A stretch of 64,000 nucleotides of DNA from Muricea muricata (Eukaryota > Cnidaria > Anthozoa > Malacalcyonacea > Plexauridae), in contig OY979722.1 in NCBI GenBank assembly GCA_963855995.1, positions 1,488,001-1,552,000 on the forward strand, given 5' to 3'. Each line of letters opens with the position of its first letter. Within the stretch, counting starts at the first letter, position 1. The position numbers and the translations under genes are program-made. The notes under the pieces were generated by a model. It was not told the origin of the DNA. It made no database searches and worked only from the letters and a program-made list of their open reading frames with translations. Shown here in pieces: positions 1 through 11,700 of the stretch.

Positions 1-1
1 A

Positions 2-3000
2 GCTATTGATACAGACCTAGCCAAACATTGTGCCTTCAGCTTTCCTGCTGTTGTTCTCACGCTCGGGGCGAAGAACTGGGGCTGCTTGCGTGACACATAC
101 GAACTTCTTGCCGCGGATATGCAGGTCTGTGCTATAGGGAAGTCTTCTCTTCACGCATCAAAACACGACAGTTTTGAGCAAAGACAGTTTAGAGCTTGTA
201 CAGTTGGGCTTCAGGGGCCAGTTGTTCTTAGCCCTACATAACTCTCAACCATCTTTTAACAACTGACCCCTGCAGACTGTAGTTTAAGTTTATTTATGAT
301 TGTTCAACTTTCTTTTATGTAGTGGAAAGTACGTCGAAGTTTGGCCTTCTCAATACACGAGTTGTCTCAGATTTTAGGCGAAGATAACACGAGAGCGGAT
401 CTCGTGCCGATATTTAATAATTTTCTCAAAGATCTCGACGAGGTAAGCTGGAGACTTGAGAGCTTTCATTGTATTTGTATTTGTTATTACGCGCAGTGGT
501 TTGGCGGGAAAAGATGAAAGCCAGACTGATTTGAACGTAGAAGATTTGAAGGAAAATACTCTTTATCTTTCAAGGTCCGAATCGGTGTTTTGAAGCATTT
601 AGCAAAATTCATTAAGGTTTGTTTCATGTTTTGCTGGGAATTTGATTTCGGATGGTTCAAACTGATGCTTTATATTATTTTTATCCTATTGTAGCTGCTG
701 CCGGCAGACCTGCGGTCAGGTTACTTGCCAATCTTTGCAGACTTCCTGAACACGGACAACGCCAGAAATTGGAGATTTCGTTATGAATTGGTCGAGTAAG
801 TTAGAATTTAGCATTCTCTTTTTACAAGATACTGTCATGAGACGAAAGTAGAGTCAGGTTTGTGTTAGTATCTTCTCATGCAGATGTCGTTCTTCTGTGG
901 CATTTATAAAGAATCGATGTGTTCTAGGCAGTTGATAATGTTGACAGATGTCTATCGACCAAGTGAAGTCAGCGATCACATTTGCCCGATAGCGTTAACA
1001 CTCGGTGCAGATCGCGTAGCGGAAGTCAAGCTTATCTCTTATAAATTGGTAAGTATAAAATTCCAACGAACAGAATACCCAAACTGTGACGTGGATGCAA
1101 GCCATGTAGCATTAACATAATCACATTTAGTTTTCCACTCTGATAAGGTTTGTTGATCCATGCACCAACTGCTCAATCGATCCGAACGTTGTAGCCCAAT
1201 AAAATTACCGGTTACGACGTTCGATAATTCCAATACTTATGGAATTGTCATTTTATGCATATAAAATGAACCCTGACCCAAACCCCAACCCTAACCGTGA
1301 TAATCCCAATAATTTTTTGGACACAATAATCTGATAATAGTCTTACTGGTTTGCCTGATGAGACTCGTGGTTTCACTAGGGAGGCTTGTATGCTGTAATA
1401 TTGATTATTTTGTCTGCATTTAGGTCGGTATATTATTACTGAAGTTAAATGCGGACTCTGATCTTGGGCTGCGAAAGAAGTTTACTGAAGATCTTATAAA
1501 ACATTTTGCATCGAGTCTATTGTGGTTTAGAAGATTATCGTAAGTGGATTGGAAGTTGTCTTTCTGACATGTATACAGTATTCTCTCAGCCTTCGTTATG
1601 AAGGAAGGAGGGATATAGTCCATACTGGATATTTTGATAATATTTGGTCATAGTTGCTGACGTAATATCACATAATCAATACAATATTAGGACCATTTAT
1701 ACGAGCGAAAATAGGCCGCGGCTTAAATAGGCCGCGGCTTAAATATGCCGCGGCTTAAATAAGTCGAGAACACAGCCTTTTATAGGCCAGTTTTACTAAA
1801 TTTATTAAAATAGCCCAAAACACTCGTATAAATAAGACAACACATCATATAAACAGACTTGCCTTGGTCGCGAACATCATATTAATAAACTAAACTAATG
1901 ATGAATAATATTAATAAACATCGTGTAAATAGACTTGCCTTGGTCGCGAACGAAGCGTTTTTACGAGGTTTTCCCGCCTAAAATTGGCCGCGGCCAATTT
2001 AAGACGGGGCCCGAACCCTGGGCTAAAATTAGCCGCGGCTTATTTTAGTCGCAAAGAAATTGTACGTTTATACAGACGCTCTCGACTTACTTAATAAGCC
2101 GCGGCCTATATAAGCCGCGGCTTATTTTCGCTCGTATAAATGCCCTATTGTGTTATCTGTTTTGCTGCCCACATTGTTCAAGGTTGTCAACAATATTGTT
2201 CAACATTGTTACAACTGATTGCTGGCTAGTTCAAGCTCAACAACACTGAAGACTGTTGTTGACAACATTGAACAATGTGGGCAGCAAAACATTGTTCATT
2301 GCTGTTTTCATCAGGCCAAAACAGGTTGTTCGTTTTTGTTTGTGTAAACTGCAGTAATTTGAGCACTTTGAAATGCAGTATCCCAAAATCATTTACATGT
2401 ACAGTAATATTTGATTTTTTCATTGTTGCTTTATCGCTTTGGATGTAAACAAAGCTGTTCGGTAAAAACTCTAATCTCTCTGCTTTTTCTAGATATTGTC
2501 AATTGTGTGAAGTGTTATTAGAAGAAGATTTTATCACTGCTGAGAAATTTGCGATCGATTTCCTTCCTCACCTGCTGAAGTACCAAACTGACGGCATTGT
2601 GAACGTTAAACTGGCTTTGTCAAGGACATTAACTCGTGCTGTTATGGTCACAGGTAACGGTGTTTAGTGAAACTTTGTATGACAAGACTATTATTACGAC
2701 TGAAAACATATGTAGTGTTTTTGGGAACTTAAACTGCTCCTCTCCAGATTAAAAAAGACGGTATGTTGCATAAACATACCTATTAATCAAATATAAAACA
2801 TAATCATACAGCCATTTTCGTTCAAGCACAAACCCTAAACATGTTCCACGGGTTTGTTTACAAACAATGATAACTAATCACAAACAATGATAACTAATCA
2901 CAAACAATGATAACTAATCAAAAGCAATGATAACTAATCACAAGGCCTGATGATTTTTATTTGGTAGTCACGCATTTAACTTGACGTTTACCGTTTGAAA

Positions 3001-3752
3001 CACAGGCCGCTTAGATAAGCATTTTATACAAGTTTTAGATGAACAACTTACAAAACAATATATGTAGATTTTGTGTTGGATTGTATCTTTATTCTGCCTT
3101 CCAATGGTGTACTTCGTTTTATTTTCATTCCCTCTGCATTTTACGTTCAGATTATTTCTGTCGACCGGAATGCAAGGACAGCGAGAAAGTCTTGGAAGCC
3201 ATTGAAAGCCTTCAGTCGGACAGCGATCGCGATGTCCGATACTTTGCGGGTCGTCACGAAGAGGTTCCGTACGAAGGTCGAGAGGTTTCCGACGATCATA
3301 CGTACATGTTGCGAAATCCAAGTCGGGAATCGTTGGAAGAAGAGATGTTGGGCCGTTCCCCCCTGGACTGCGAGTTTGCGGAAAGTCAAATTGAGGCAAG
3401 ATTGTTAGCTGTAGAAACCACGGGCCGGGGGGAGGGGGAGGAGGAACCTGTGTCGGGAATACCTCTCGACACTGGTAGTGACGAGGGATTCGAGGATGCG
3501 GATCAGTGTCCTGGTGACGAGGAAAGTGAAAACGCCGAGGAGCCTGGTGGTGAAAGGCGAGTGAACGCTGAGAAGACTGGTGACGAAAGTGAAGAAGGGG
3601 GAGATGACAGTTGCGCGGTTGTTAAAGATCAAGAAACTGGGGAAAAGGAAACGCAGGTTGTTCAAACTGAGGAGGAAGCGAAAAAGCAAGATGAGGTAGA
3701 AAGACCCACGACGGAAGATGAAAAAGAACAAGTGGAAACAAATAAACAATAA
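2..3752 (+). CDS. ppp4r1: PPP4R1, C-terminal part (5' end outside window)
   Basis: Regulatory subunit 1 of protein phosphatase 4, an all-helical HEAT-repeat scaffold that binds the PP4 catalytic subunit. Eight in-phase exons with GT/AG borders: 2-124, 323-442, 575-616, 695-795, 928-1048, 1424-1539, 2493-2653, 3151-3752, giving 461 residues. Diagnostic stretches shared with vertebrate PPP4R1 are LTLGAKNWGCLRDTYELLA, WKVRRSLAFSIHELSQILG, LVPIFNNFLKDLDEVRIGVL, NARNWRFRYELVEQL and, near the end, DYFCRPE with DSDRDVRYFA. The last exon adds a Glu-rich acidic tail of about 150 residues after the final HEAT repeat, longer than I recall for the human protein. AATAAA lies 3 bp after the stop (3755-3760). 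The N-terminal HEAT repeats lie left of the window. Family certain; exon borders read by eye. Confidence 0.9.
1690..2145. mobile_element. MITE with GCCGCGG-rich terminal inverted repeats
   Basis: A 456 bp element in a PPP4R1 intron. Both ends carry the same sequence in opposite orientation: CATTTATACGAGCGAAAATA followed by GCCGCGGCTTA motifs at the left, and its reverse complement at the right. A TA dinucleotide sits immediately outside each end, as for TA-targeting DNA transposons. GCCGCGGCTTAAAT is repeated several times inside both arms, which is striking in AT-rich DNA. No coding capacity, so non-autonomous. Confidence 0.75.
2159..2291. mobile_element. Small hairpin MITE
   Basis: About 36 bp arms: GTTTTGCTGCCCACATTG at 2159 and its reverse complement ending at 2291, with a single mismatch across the arms (AAGG against ATTG context). 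The short centre contains further CAACATTGTT-type words. It sits 14 bp beyond the previous element in the same PPP4R1 intron. Confidence 0.7.
2861..2943 (+). repeat. 20 bp tandem repeat, four copies
   Basis: Unit AAACAATGATAACTAATCAC repeated four times with one variant copy, in the last intron of PPP4R1, about 200 bp before the final exon. Confidence 0.85.
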
Positions 3753-5752
3753 TGAATAAAGGCCGATTGATTCGCTTTAAAAAATGTAAGTAAAATGATA
3801 CCAAATACTTATAAAACAACGATGATAATCATATTGGCTGTCAGATCTCGCGTATTCTCGAGAGCCAGATCATAGTATGCTTAAAACGAGCAGTTAACAA
3901 CTTGTAGCGAGCTTCGTGGCATTATCACACATGTGAGAAGGTTGTTCTGACAAGTCTGTTACAGTCATGATATAAAAAGAATGTAACAAAGCTGACGAAA
4001 CAAGGTTGTAAGGATATTGTTATATCATGATTGTATCAACCTTGCTGGAACAACCTAGCAACAAGTCTGGTAATACATCAACAAGGTTATTGCATCTTGT
4101 AACAAGCCGGGCGAATTAGAACACAATTGTTGACAGCTACAACGTATAAGGTTTTGACGTGTGTATTTCGTACGGTGTTGAACCGATCTCATGGTGAAAT
4201 TCTTATTCTTGTTTCACAGCCAAAACGAAATACTCAACACTCAACTTCCACTGTAATCTGGTCATGACATCTTTGGTTTCAACGATACGGTTTGTATTCA
4301 ATTCGCTGCCTTCATTCCTGAGTATGGTATAAGCAATTGTATCTTTTTGTAAAGATTCATGAGTCACAGAAGTTCTGAACAAAAATTTGCGACTAATTCA
4401 TGTTGAAATTCAAGAAAGCTTGGATCCATGAGGATTTATCGATGTGAATTTAACTTTTAATATTTTTCGCTTTTTGGAAGAGCCGTATTCACTCAGCATT
4501 TACAGCTTGTACCTTCAGAAGCCGGACTTCTGCCTCAACGTGCTAAATTGGAACTACAACTTAACGACGTGTATTTTATGTCGATTTTGCATTTTCAACG
4601 GTAAATATGGGCGATGCAGCATACATTGTACAGAAATGAAGAAATGCCAGAAGCTGAACTGAGTAAAAAAGTAGCTATAGACAGAACAAAATTGTTTTAT
4701 CCTGTGGGGAAATTATTAATTTATTTCGCAATCGTTCTGATGAATAAACAATTGTAAATTGAGCAAGAAAATCTAAATAAAATTTATTTCGTTTAGCATA
4801 ACTGACAGTCGACTGTTGAAGTTTTAAATGAATGCGAGGAATGGCCTTCGAGAGCTTGCATAAGTGTTTTCCTAAACTCGTTTCCCTGTCAAATGAAGTA
4901 AAGATTTTACTGGTAAACGCTTAAACAAGCAGAAACTGTCGTTAATTCGTAGATATCTTTGAAGCATCTGTAAATTAATATCCGTTGCTAATTTTTTGGT
5001 AACCTGAAATATTAAAGGCAGGTTACACCTTACAGTTCAATGGGTAACACTGGCTGCATATCTGCTGGCTTGTTTTATAATTATATTTTAATGACGTCAC
5101 AAGCAGGGTACCGCTATATAAAACTTGCTTTTCAGTAAAATTTAAATTATTTTTGAAGTACGCGCATACAAATCTATAGTTGGAATTTACGTATATTACA
5201 CACAAATTTATATAGTTACATTTTAGCATTTTTATCATGCTTGTGACATAGATGGTATCTTTGCCTTTGTTTTTTAAAATTTCAGGAACAAAGCATGGTA
5301 AAAAAATTAACAACAGATATAACAGTTACTTTGTCAATAAGCAAAAAATACTGGCAATTCCCTTTATGTAAACTCAATCAGCCGATTACCGATTATTCAA
5401 AAAATGGCCGATTAATCGGCTCATCCCTACTCGATGTTTATGCAAAGTGTGCAGAAATCACACCATACTGGTATACTCAAATCACAAAAACAAGCATTTT
5501 TTGCTTGGTTATGAATCCCTGGCTGTGTTTCAGTTGAGTTGCTCATATTTTACATGCGATGCTACTGTCCGCTGATCACATGAATTACACTAAACAGAAC
5601 TTGTCTGTGTAGGTGCAAAATGCTAACTATAATCTTAATTAACTATTTTAAGACATAACAATGACCTCTTAGGTATGTGTGGCCATTCCAATTATTATTA
5701 CACCCTATATCAGTATATGCCTAATTAAATTCAGCTTTAATTTTCTTCATTG
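3753..5752. other. Convergent intergenic region PPP4R1 / DUSP22
   Basis: About 2 kb between two gene 3' ends. AATAAA hexamers occur at 3755. Around 3950-4110 there are many dispersed AACAAG/CTTGTT words (a degenerate inverted-repeat element). I see no convincing exon. The open frame at 4444-4662 has seven cysteines but no start context, homologue or splice-supported extension. Confidence 0.5.
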
Positions 5753-8166
5753 CTAATCAGGTTTAGTTCTGTTAGCATTGTTGCAATATTTAGCTGCGAC
5801 GTCGATGCCTTCCTCGTACTCCTGCAGTAATTTTGGTTCAGTTTCGGCCATGTTTTTTATCACTTGTTTCAGATAATTTTCATCATCAAATGTTGTGTCC
5901 TTAAAATCGTGCTTCATCTTTAGTTTTAACTGAAATGGGAACATGCATGCACTAAGACAATACCAAAGAATTGTGCAAATAAATATAAATTATGTTTCTA
6001 CTGAAAATGCACTCACTGCTTTTAATTCTTCTGACTTTCCAAATTCATTGAGCTGTCTTTTAAATCCTGAATTAGGATCTGCAATAGATCTTGAACACTT
6101 GATTGATTTAAATATTTCTGTCCACCCCATGTCGGTGACTGCCAGTATGTATGCTATGGTTAATGTGGTGGAACGTGAGATACCAGCCAGGCTGATGGCA
6201 AAAAGAATGAAAAGACGTTGGATTTTTTACCAAAATTTTTTTTACTTCTGTCAGTTTGGTGAGTAATGCTGTTGTATGTACCTTGAAGGATATCATTATT
6301 CATAAACAGGAGATAATAGGACATAGTGGTTTAGTTAGGAGCAGTGCTGTAGAAGAAGGGGAGTCCCCATCTTTAATCTGGTTATCAATTTATGTTTCGG
6401 TAACTAAGGCAACGATTAGGGGTAGAAGAGGTTAGGGTTATGGGTTGGGGATACTTGGGGATAGAACAATATTAGTGACCGAAACAAATTGATTACCTTT
6501 AATCTGAAGGGGGTGGGATAGTAATATACAGCACAGTTTGGAAATGTCATTTAAGTATACTGACCAGTGTACAAGTACATTTCCTCCTTTGCATCTATAA
6601 AATTCCAGAAAAATCATTGGATGTTGTGCAACATGTACCTTGATCATGAAATGACCAAAAATTTGAGCCAAGTCTATCACAAACTTTGTAAGCAGAATTT
6701 TGCAAAAAAAAACTAAGCAATTTTAGGAATAGGTTTAATAATGCAATAATAAAATATTCTATTAACCACCTTGCTTTATGAATGAACAATGTGCTTTCCT
6801 CAAAATAGGGTGTCCTAAAATTCAAAATTACAATTTTCTCACTTTGTTAAAAGTAACTGCATTCAAATTATTAACAATGAAATAATTATACAGATTTTGG
6901 CCTGGAAAATCTTCCACATTGACACAATGATATTCATAACCCTGGAAATAAAAATAATTAATTAATTAAAATCATTATAAATAATTAATTTTATTCATTA
7001 AGAAACTATTTAAATTTTCAAAAAAGTTGATACGTATTATTAATACAATAATTCACTCAGACCTACCTCCAGTAAAGGTTTAGCATTATCATGTGCAGAA
7101 ACAATGTGTGTGATGCCATTAGTCACCAACTGGGCCTTGTCTTTGGAATCTAATCATACACAGTTTGGAGATCAATGAAATTGTAACACATATTTGTTAT
7201 ACAGAATTTTGGATATAAATTAAACCAAACCCAAACGACACAAGTGCAAACGGGAGTCGAAGTCCCATGCCAGGCACTCTACCTTTTTTACACACAATAT
7301 AAATTACTTCTAATAAATAGATTATACATGCAGCAGTTACCATCAACACATACACACATTTTAGGTTGGTGGCAACTGCTTTATTTACTTGTCAACTTCA
7401 GGGGTCCACCAAAACCATTCTGATGAGGGGATTGTTTAATGGTGTAGCCAGGATACAGACACACAGTATAGGGAGTGGATAGTAGGGCATTAAGGGCAAC
7501 TCAATTGAAGTGTGTATGTCCATCACATGCATATCCCATTACCATTATGTCAGCCAGTAAACTGCATTTTTTGGCCGATGAGAATGCTAAACTGGCTGGT
7601 GGCAGCCAGGAAACTGCATAATAATAGGGTGCCACTTTGCCCTGCTGAGTAGTCCATTCTCTGTACTGTGGCCAGGATTTCTTCATGGGGGTGAGGAAGA
7701 AAACACAAGGAGATACCCCTCTAGCTATGCCTCTGGGGTGTTCCTGTATTAATATTAATAAGTTACCTACAAGTTTGGCAAAAGTCAGGAGGCGGCCCAC
7801 CCCACATAAAACCACTCTGTATATTCAGTAATTCAGACTGGTAACTAATGTACAGTACATGAATGATTAGACAGAACAAAATAACAACAGCACATACATC
7901 CTGACTAGCAGGTTGACCTCAATAAATGACAAAGACATACATTTCATATTAATTCTAAATTTTCAATTACCAATATATCAATACATAAACGTCATTAATT
8001 CATTATCAGTATCACTCACAGGCATACGTCATATGTACATACCTCTAAAATTCCCAATATATAATCCGGGCAGAACCTAAAATTCAATAAAAATTTGAAA
8101 TACAAGTTGATTCAAACAGCGACAGTATTTTTTTCATTTATTTACCTTATTCATTCCATTACCCAT
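5753..8166 (-). CDS. dusp22: DUSP22/15-type dual-specificity phosphatase (JKAP)
   Basis: Small atypical dual-specificity protein phosphatase of the DUSP22/DUSP15 group. Eight exons in transcript order: 8146-8166, 8043-8076, 7067-7149, 6892-6941, 6770-6814, 6565-6594, 6017-6191, 5753-5929; all phases agree and give 204 aa, the usual family size. It begins MGNGMNKVLPGLYIGNF, as in DUSP22; Gly2 is the known myristoylation site, implying membrane anchoring. The general-acid Asp region reads VNVEDFPGQNL, and the active-site loop VLVHCLAGISRST carries the Cys nucleophile and Arg. IAYILAVTDMGW and GFKRQLNEF follow as in the family. The catalytic Cys codon is split TG|C by the intron between 6565 and 6191. 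The C-terminal 58 residues (from LKLKMKHDF) are lineage-specific. DUSP15 is the alternative name. The start shares a 549 bp spacer with IFT88. Confidence 0.92.
6381..6497. mobile_element. Short TIR element, copy 1
   Basis: About 117 bp with inverted ends ATCAATTTATGTTTCGGT / ACCGAAACAAATTGAT and an internal GGTTAGGGTTA-like stretch. It lies in a DUSP22 intron. A second copy with the same ends and core is at 34853-34986. Confidence 0.7.
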
Positions 8167-8715
8167 TTTTGAAAAACAAGTAAATAATAAATGAGATACT
8201 TGGTGTAATATAAGATATTGTGCCTACTTACATTATTAGAAAAGTGTCTGAATCAAATTTAATAACTATAGCATGTAAAACTAATTTAATTTCTTTAATT
8301 TTTAGTGGAAACAGAGGACTCTGAGCAGAATAATATATATTTTTATATTTTGTTTATTCACAAATAACCACATTTTTGGATAAAGCCTTGTTGGATAAAA
8401 CCAGCATTGTTTCCTCTGACATTCGTAATATGTGAATTTTGTAGTATGATAAGCACTTTTTCTACTATACCGGTCTAAAATTAATACTTATAACTTATTT
8501 TATGTCAAAGTGGTTTTTAAAATGTTTTTTCTGAATTCGTCCGACATTTTTTTCCGGAAAAATAGCGCAGCGATGTATTGTGGTATACTATTATTATTGC
8601 TGATATGGTAACAAGCTGTAACAAGCTATACACAGAATTTCATAATTTTGGACGAAAATTTCGATGTTTTTCGTTGATTTTTTGAGTTTTAGAGCGTTTT
8701 AACTTGAACAGGAGT
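8167..8715. promoter_or_regulatory. Divergent DUSP22/IFT88 promoter spacer
   Basis: 549 bp separate the start codons of two head-to-head genes, so both 5' UTRs and core promoters must lie here. It is AT-rich with no obvious TATA box or CpG cluster. GGTAAC at 8607 resembles one half of an RFX X-box, expected for a ciliary gene, but the partner half is badly spaced, so no site is called. Confidence 0.55.
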
Positions 8716-11700
8716 ATGTTATCGTCCGTCCATCTTGTCGGAGACGACGAAGATGATATATATGGCGGCTTCAATGACTACAATCCCGCGTTTGACGTAC
8801 AGGTATAATTTAAAATTTAGGCTAGAACTATTTGAACTGAAACTTTCAGCTGCGCATGCAGTAATACACTGCTTGAAATGTAATTGAATATGAAGTAATA
8901 ATCAAGTCACAAAGTGTGATAAACTTGGTGTACTTGTACTGTTTGCAGTAAGAACTGACAATTTGAAAAGGTGCATTGTGGAATAATATCAGCACAGTAT
9001 AGGGCATAAACAGCAGGCCAATCAGCAGTGCAACATATTCACCCCCCCCCCCCGCACCATTTTTATGCAATTGGCGGAACACTCAGTTCAGCGTTTCTAT
9101 TAGTCGGGAAAAGGCAATTGACTGGCCAGAACCTGCATAATGAACATTCATAATGAACATGCATGCATTATGACATGCATAATGAACATGCGTAATGAAC
9201 ATGCATAATGCGACATGCATAATGAACATGCATAATGAACATGCGTAATGAACATGCGTAATGAACATGCATAATGAACATGCATAATGAACATGCGTAA
9301 TGAACATGCGTAATACGACATGCATAATGAACATGCGTAATGAACATGCGTAATGAACATGCGTAATGAACATGCATAATGAACATGCATAATGAACATG
9401 CGTAATGAACATGCGTAATACGACATGCATGGGGACACAAACTTCAAAGGTTCTGTTTATTACTGGTCAGAGAACAACTCCTTTCATTATGACATGTCTG
9501 GCATTGGGTATGGTGCACAATATCCCATGTGCTCTCTTAAATGCCAGGCCTACCAGTAGCAGGGACTGCATTAATTGTTTCACTAACTGGCTAATTGTAG
9601 CATATATGTTTTTAGAACCTAGAAGAAGATGAAGGATTTCAACAAGCGGTTAAAACCAGTCATGGTCAAAGACCTGGTGTTGTGAGTCTCAAACCATGAA
9701 TTATGGGATTTTGTCTCCCTCCAATCTAACTAAAGATACTTTTTCTTCTTAGAAAACTGGTGCGGCTGGGATGCGAATGGGGACAGCATCGGGAGTAAGA
9801 GCTGGACATTTTCTATAGAAACCTACCATTTAGAAAACCATTTACACTATTTGCAAAAAGCTGTTAATCAAATTCATTGGGAAACTGACATAATTTTGTG
9901 TTTTTGCAAGCTATATATATTTCCTTTTTTCAAAATTGAGATGTCCTTTACAAATAAATTTGCAAATAAATTTTCCAACTCTGATTTGAACTCTGTTATG
10001 AATAACTTTGGCAAGTATGTGATGTTATAAATCTGAAATGTAGGCTTTTTTGCTTTGTTATTTCAGAATCGTGGCTTTCCTGGGTCATCAATGGGAAGAC
10101 CTACAACCGGTTTTGCTCTGGTACAGTAAAGTAATTAATATACGTCTTCATCCCAGTGTTATTTATACTCTTAGTTAGTAAATATAGAACTTGTTCATGA
10201 TGGTGGTAATCACAGAACTGGAACAAGAACATCAAAGTGAAGCTAGTGGGGCCTCCTAAGAAAGAACCAGCTGGTTCTGGTTTTGTATCATATGCACTGA
10301 ATGTCCTTCCTTAGGAGGCCTTCCTTGCCTCACTTTGATGTTCTCATCCCAATTCTTTTTCGCAATGACCAGCTTGGTTAAACATAAGCTCTGTTTACTA
10401 AGGTTTCTGTTTAATGTGCCTTTGATGTGGAACTACAATATTGATTCATTTATTATTTCTTTAAATAAGGATGCAAATCAAGCAAGGCCGATGACAGCTG
10501 TTCGCGGTGCTGGATATTCCTCGGCTGGGAACAGAGGTGTGTAGTTTGGCGTTTAAAATTTGTATCAAAAACTGTCTATTCACTCAGGCTTAGTCAGTGT
10601 GTGCGACGTGGACCTATTTTGATTTATAATGCCAAGTTAAGGCTCTGTCACATGGTGCAATTTTTCTTGCAACTTGCAATGCAGTTCTACTCTTAACAGA
10701 TGTAAATTTGTGACAAATGTTTGGTATGCTAAAAGTATATTCCTCGGTGAAAATTTGATGAATTGTTCATGAACATTCATGAATTATTATGTTTTTTGAA
10801 AAATTCATGAATATTTCATGTTGTCATCAACCAATACTAATGAAATTTTCATGAATAATTTGTTCATGAAATAATCAATATGAACATTCATGAACATTCA
10901 TGAATTGATATGTTTATGAACACAAAGTTCATGAACTCAATTTTAACTCATGACTTCATGAACAAATTTTCGCCAGGGATTGCTTATCGTTGTCTGGTGG
11001 TCAAGATGGCTGGGCATACTAATCAATTCTCCCCTGAAATTCAAACTTTTGATGATTTTCTCACAATCATAAAGGAGCACAATTTTTTCCCAAATTTTTT
11101 GTTCAAAATTTTCCCCAATATTTTTGTCAATTTTTTTTTCCAAATTTTTTCCCAAATTTTTTTTCCAAATTTCTTTTTTAGAATTTTTTTTCAAATTTTT
11201 TTCCTATTTTGTTTTCAAAATTTTTTTCCCAAATTTTTTGTCAAAATTTTTTCCCAAATTTTTTTCAAAATTTTCCTCAAAACTTTTTCTCAGAATTTTT
11301 TTTCAAAATTTTTTCGGGATTTGTTTCGAGGGTTTCGAACGCAAGACACACGCGTGTTGCGAGCACCCCACGCGGGATTTTTCTCGTGACTGTCAAAATG
11401 TTCCTCAAAATTTTTTTTCAAAATTTTTTTACAATTATTTTTTCCAATTTTTTTGTCAAAATTTTCCTCAAAATTTTTTCTCAGAATTTTTTTTCAAATT
11501 TTTTTTTCTCAAAATTTTTTCACAGAATTTTTTTTCCAAATTTTTTCTCAAAATTTTTTGTCAAAATTTTCCTCAAAATTTTTTCGGGATTTTTTTCGAG
11601 GGTTTCGCACGCGAGACACACGCGTGTTGCGAACACCCCACGCGGGATTTTTCTCGTGATTATATGAATTTTAAGGAAAATTTGGAAAAAAATTTGGAAA

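Noticed and set aside
4444..4662. 72-codon frame with seven cysteines
   Set aside because: No signal-peptide pattern, homologue or splice support in a 3' intergenic region.
6595..6825. Minus-strand frame in the DUSP22 region (NFRTPYFEESTLFIHKARW...)
   Set aside because: It is the 45 bp exon 6770-6814 plus flanking intron; only TPYFEESTLFIHKA is retained.
7230..7290. tRNA-like piece on the minus strand (GGTAGAGTGCC ... CTTCGACTCCC)
   Set aside because: The B box is imperfect and no cloverleaf can be formed; at most an old SINE relic in a DUSP22 intron.
8596..8612. Possible RFX X-box upstream of IFT88 (ATTGCT...GGTAAC)
   Set aside because: The half-site gap is 5 bp instead of the usual 1-3 and only one half fits the consensus well.
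9083..9447. Three overlapping minus-strand frames rich in HVHYACSLRMF
   Set aside because: Product of the 13 bp tandem repeat; all frames are open at once.
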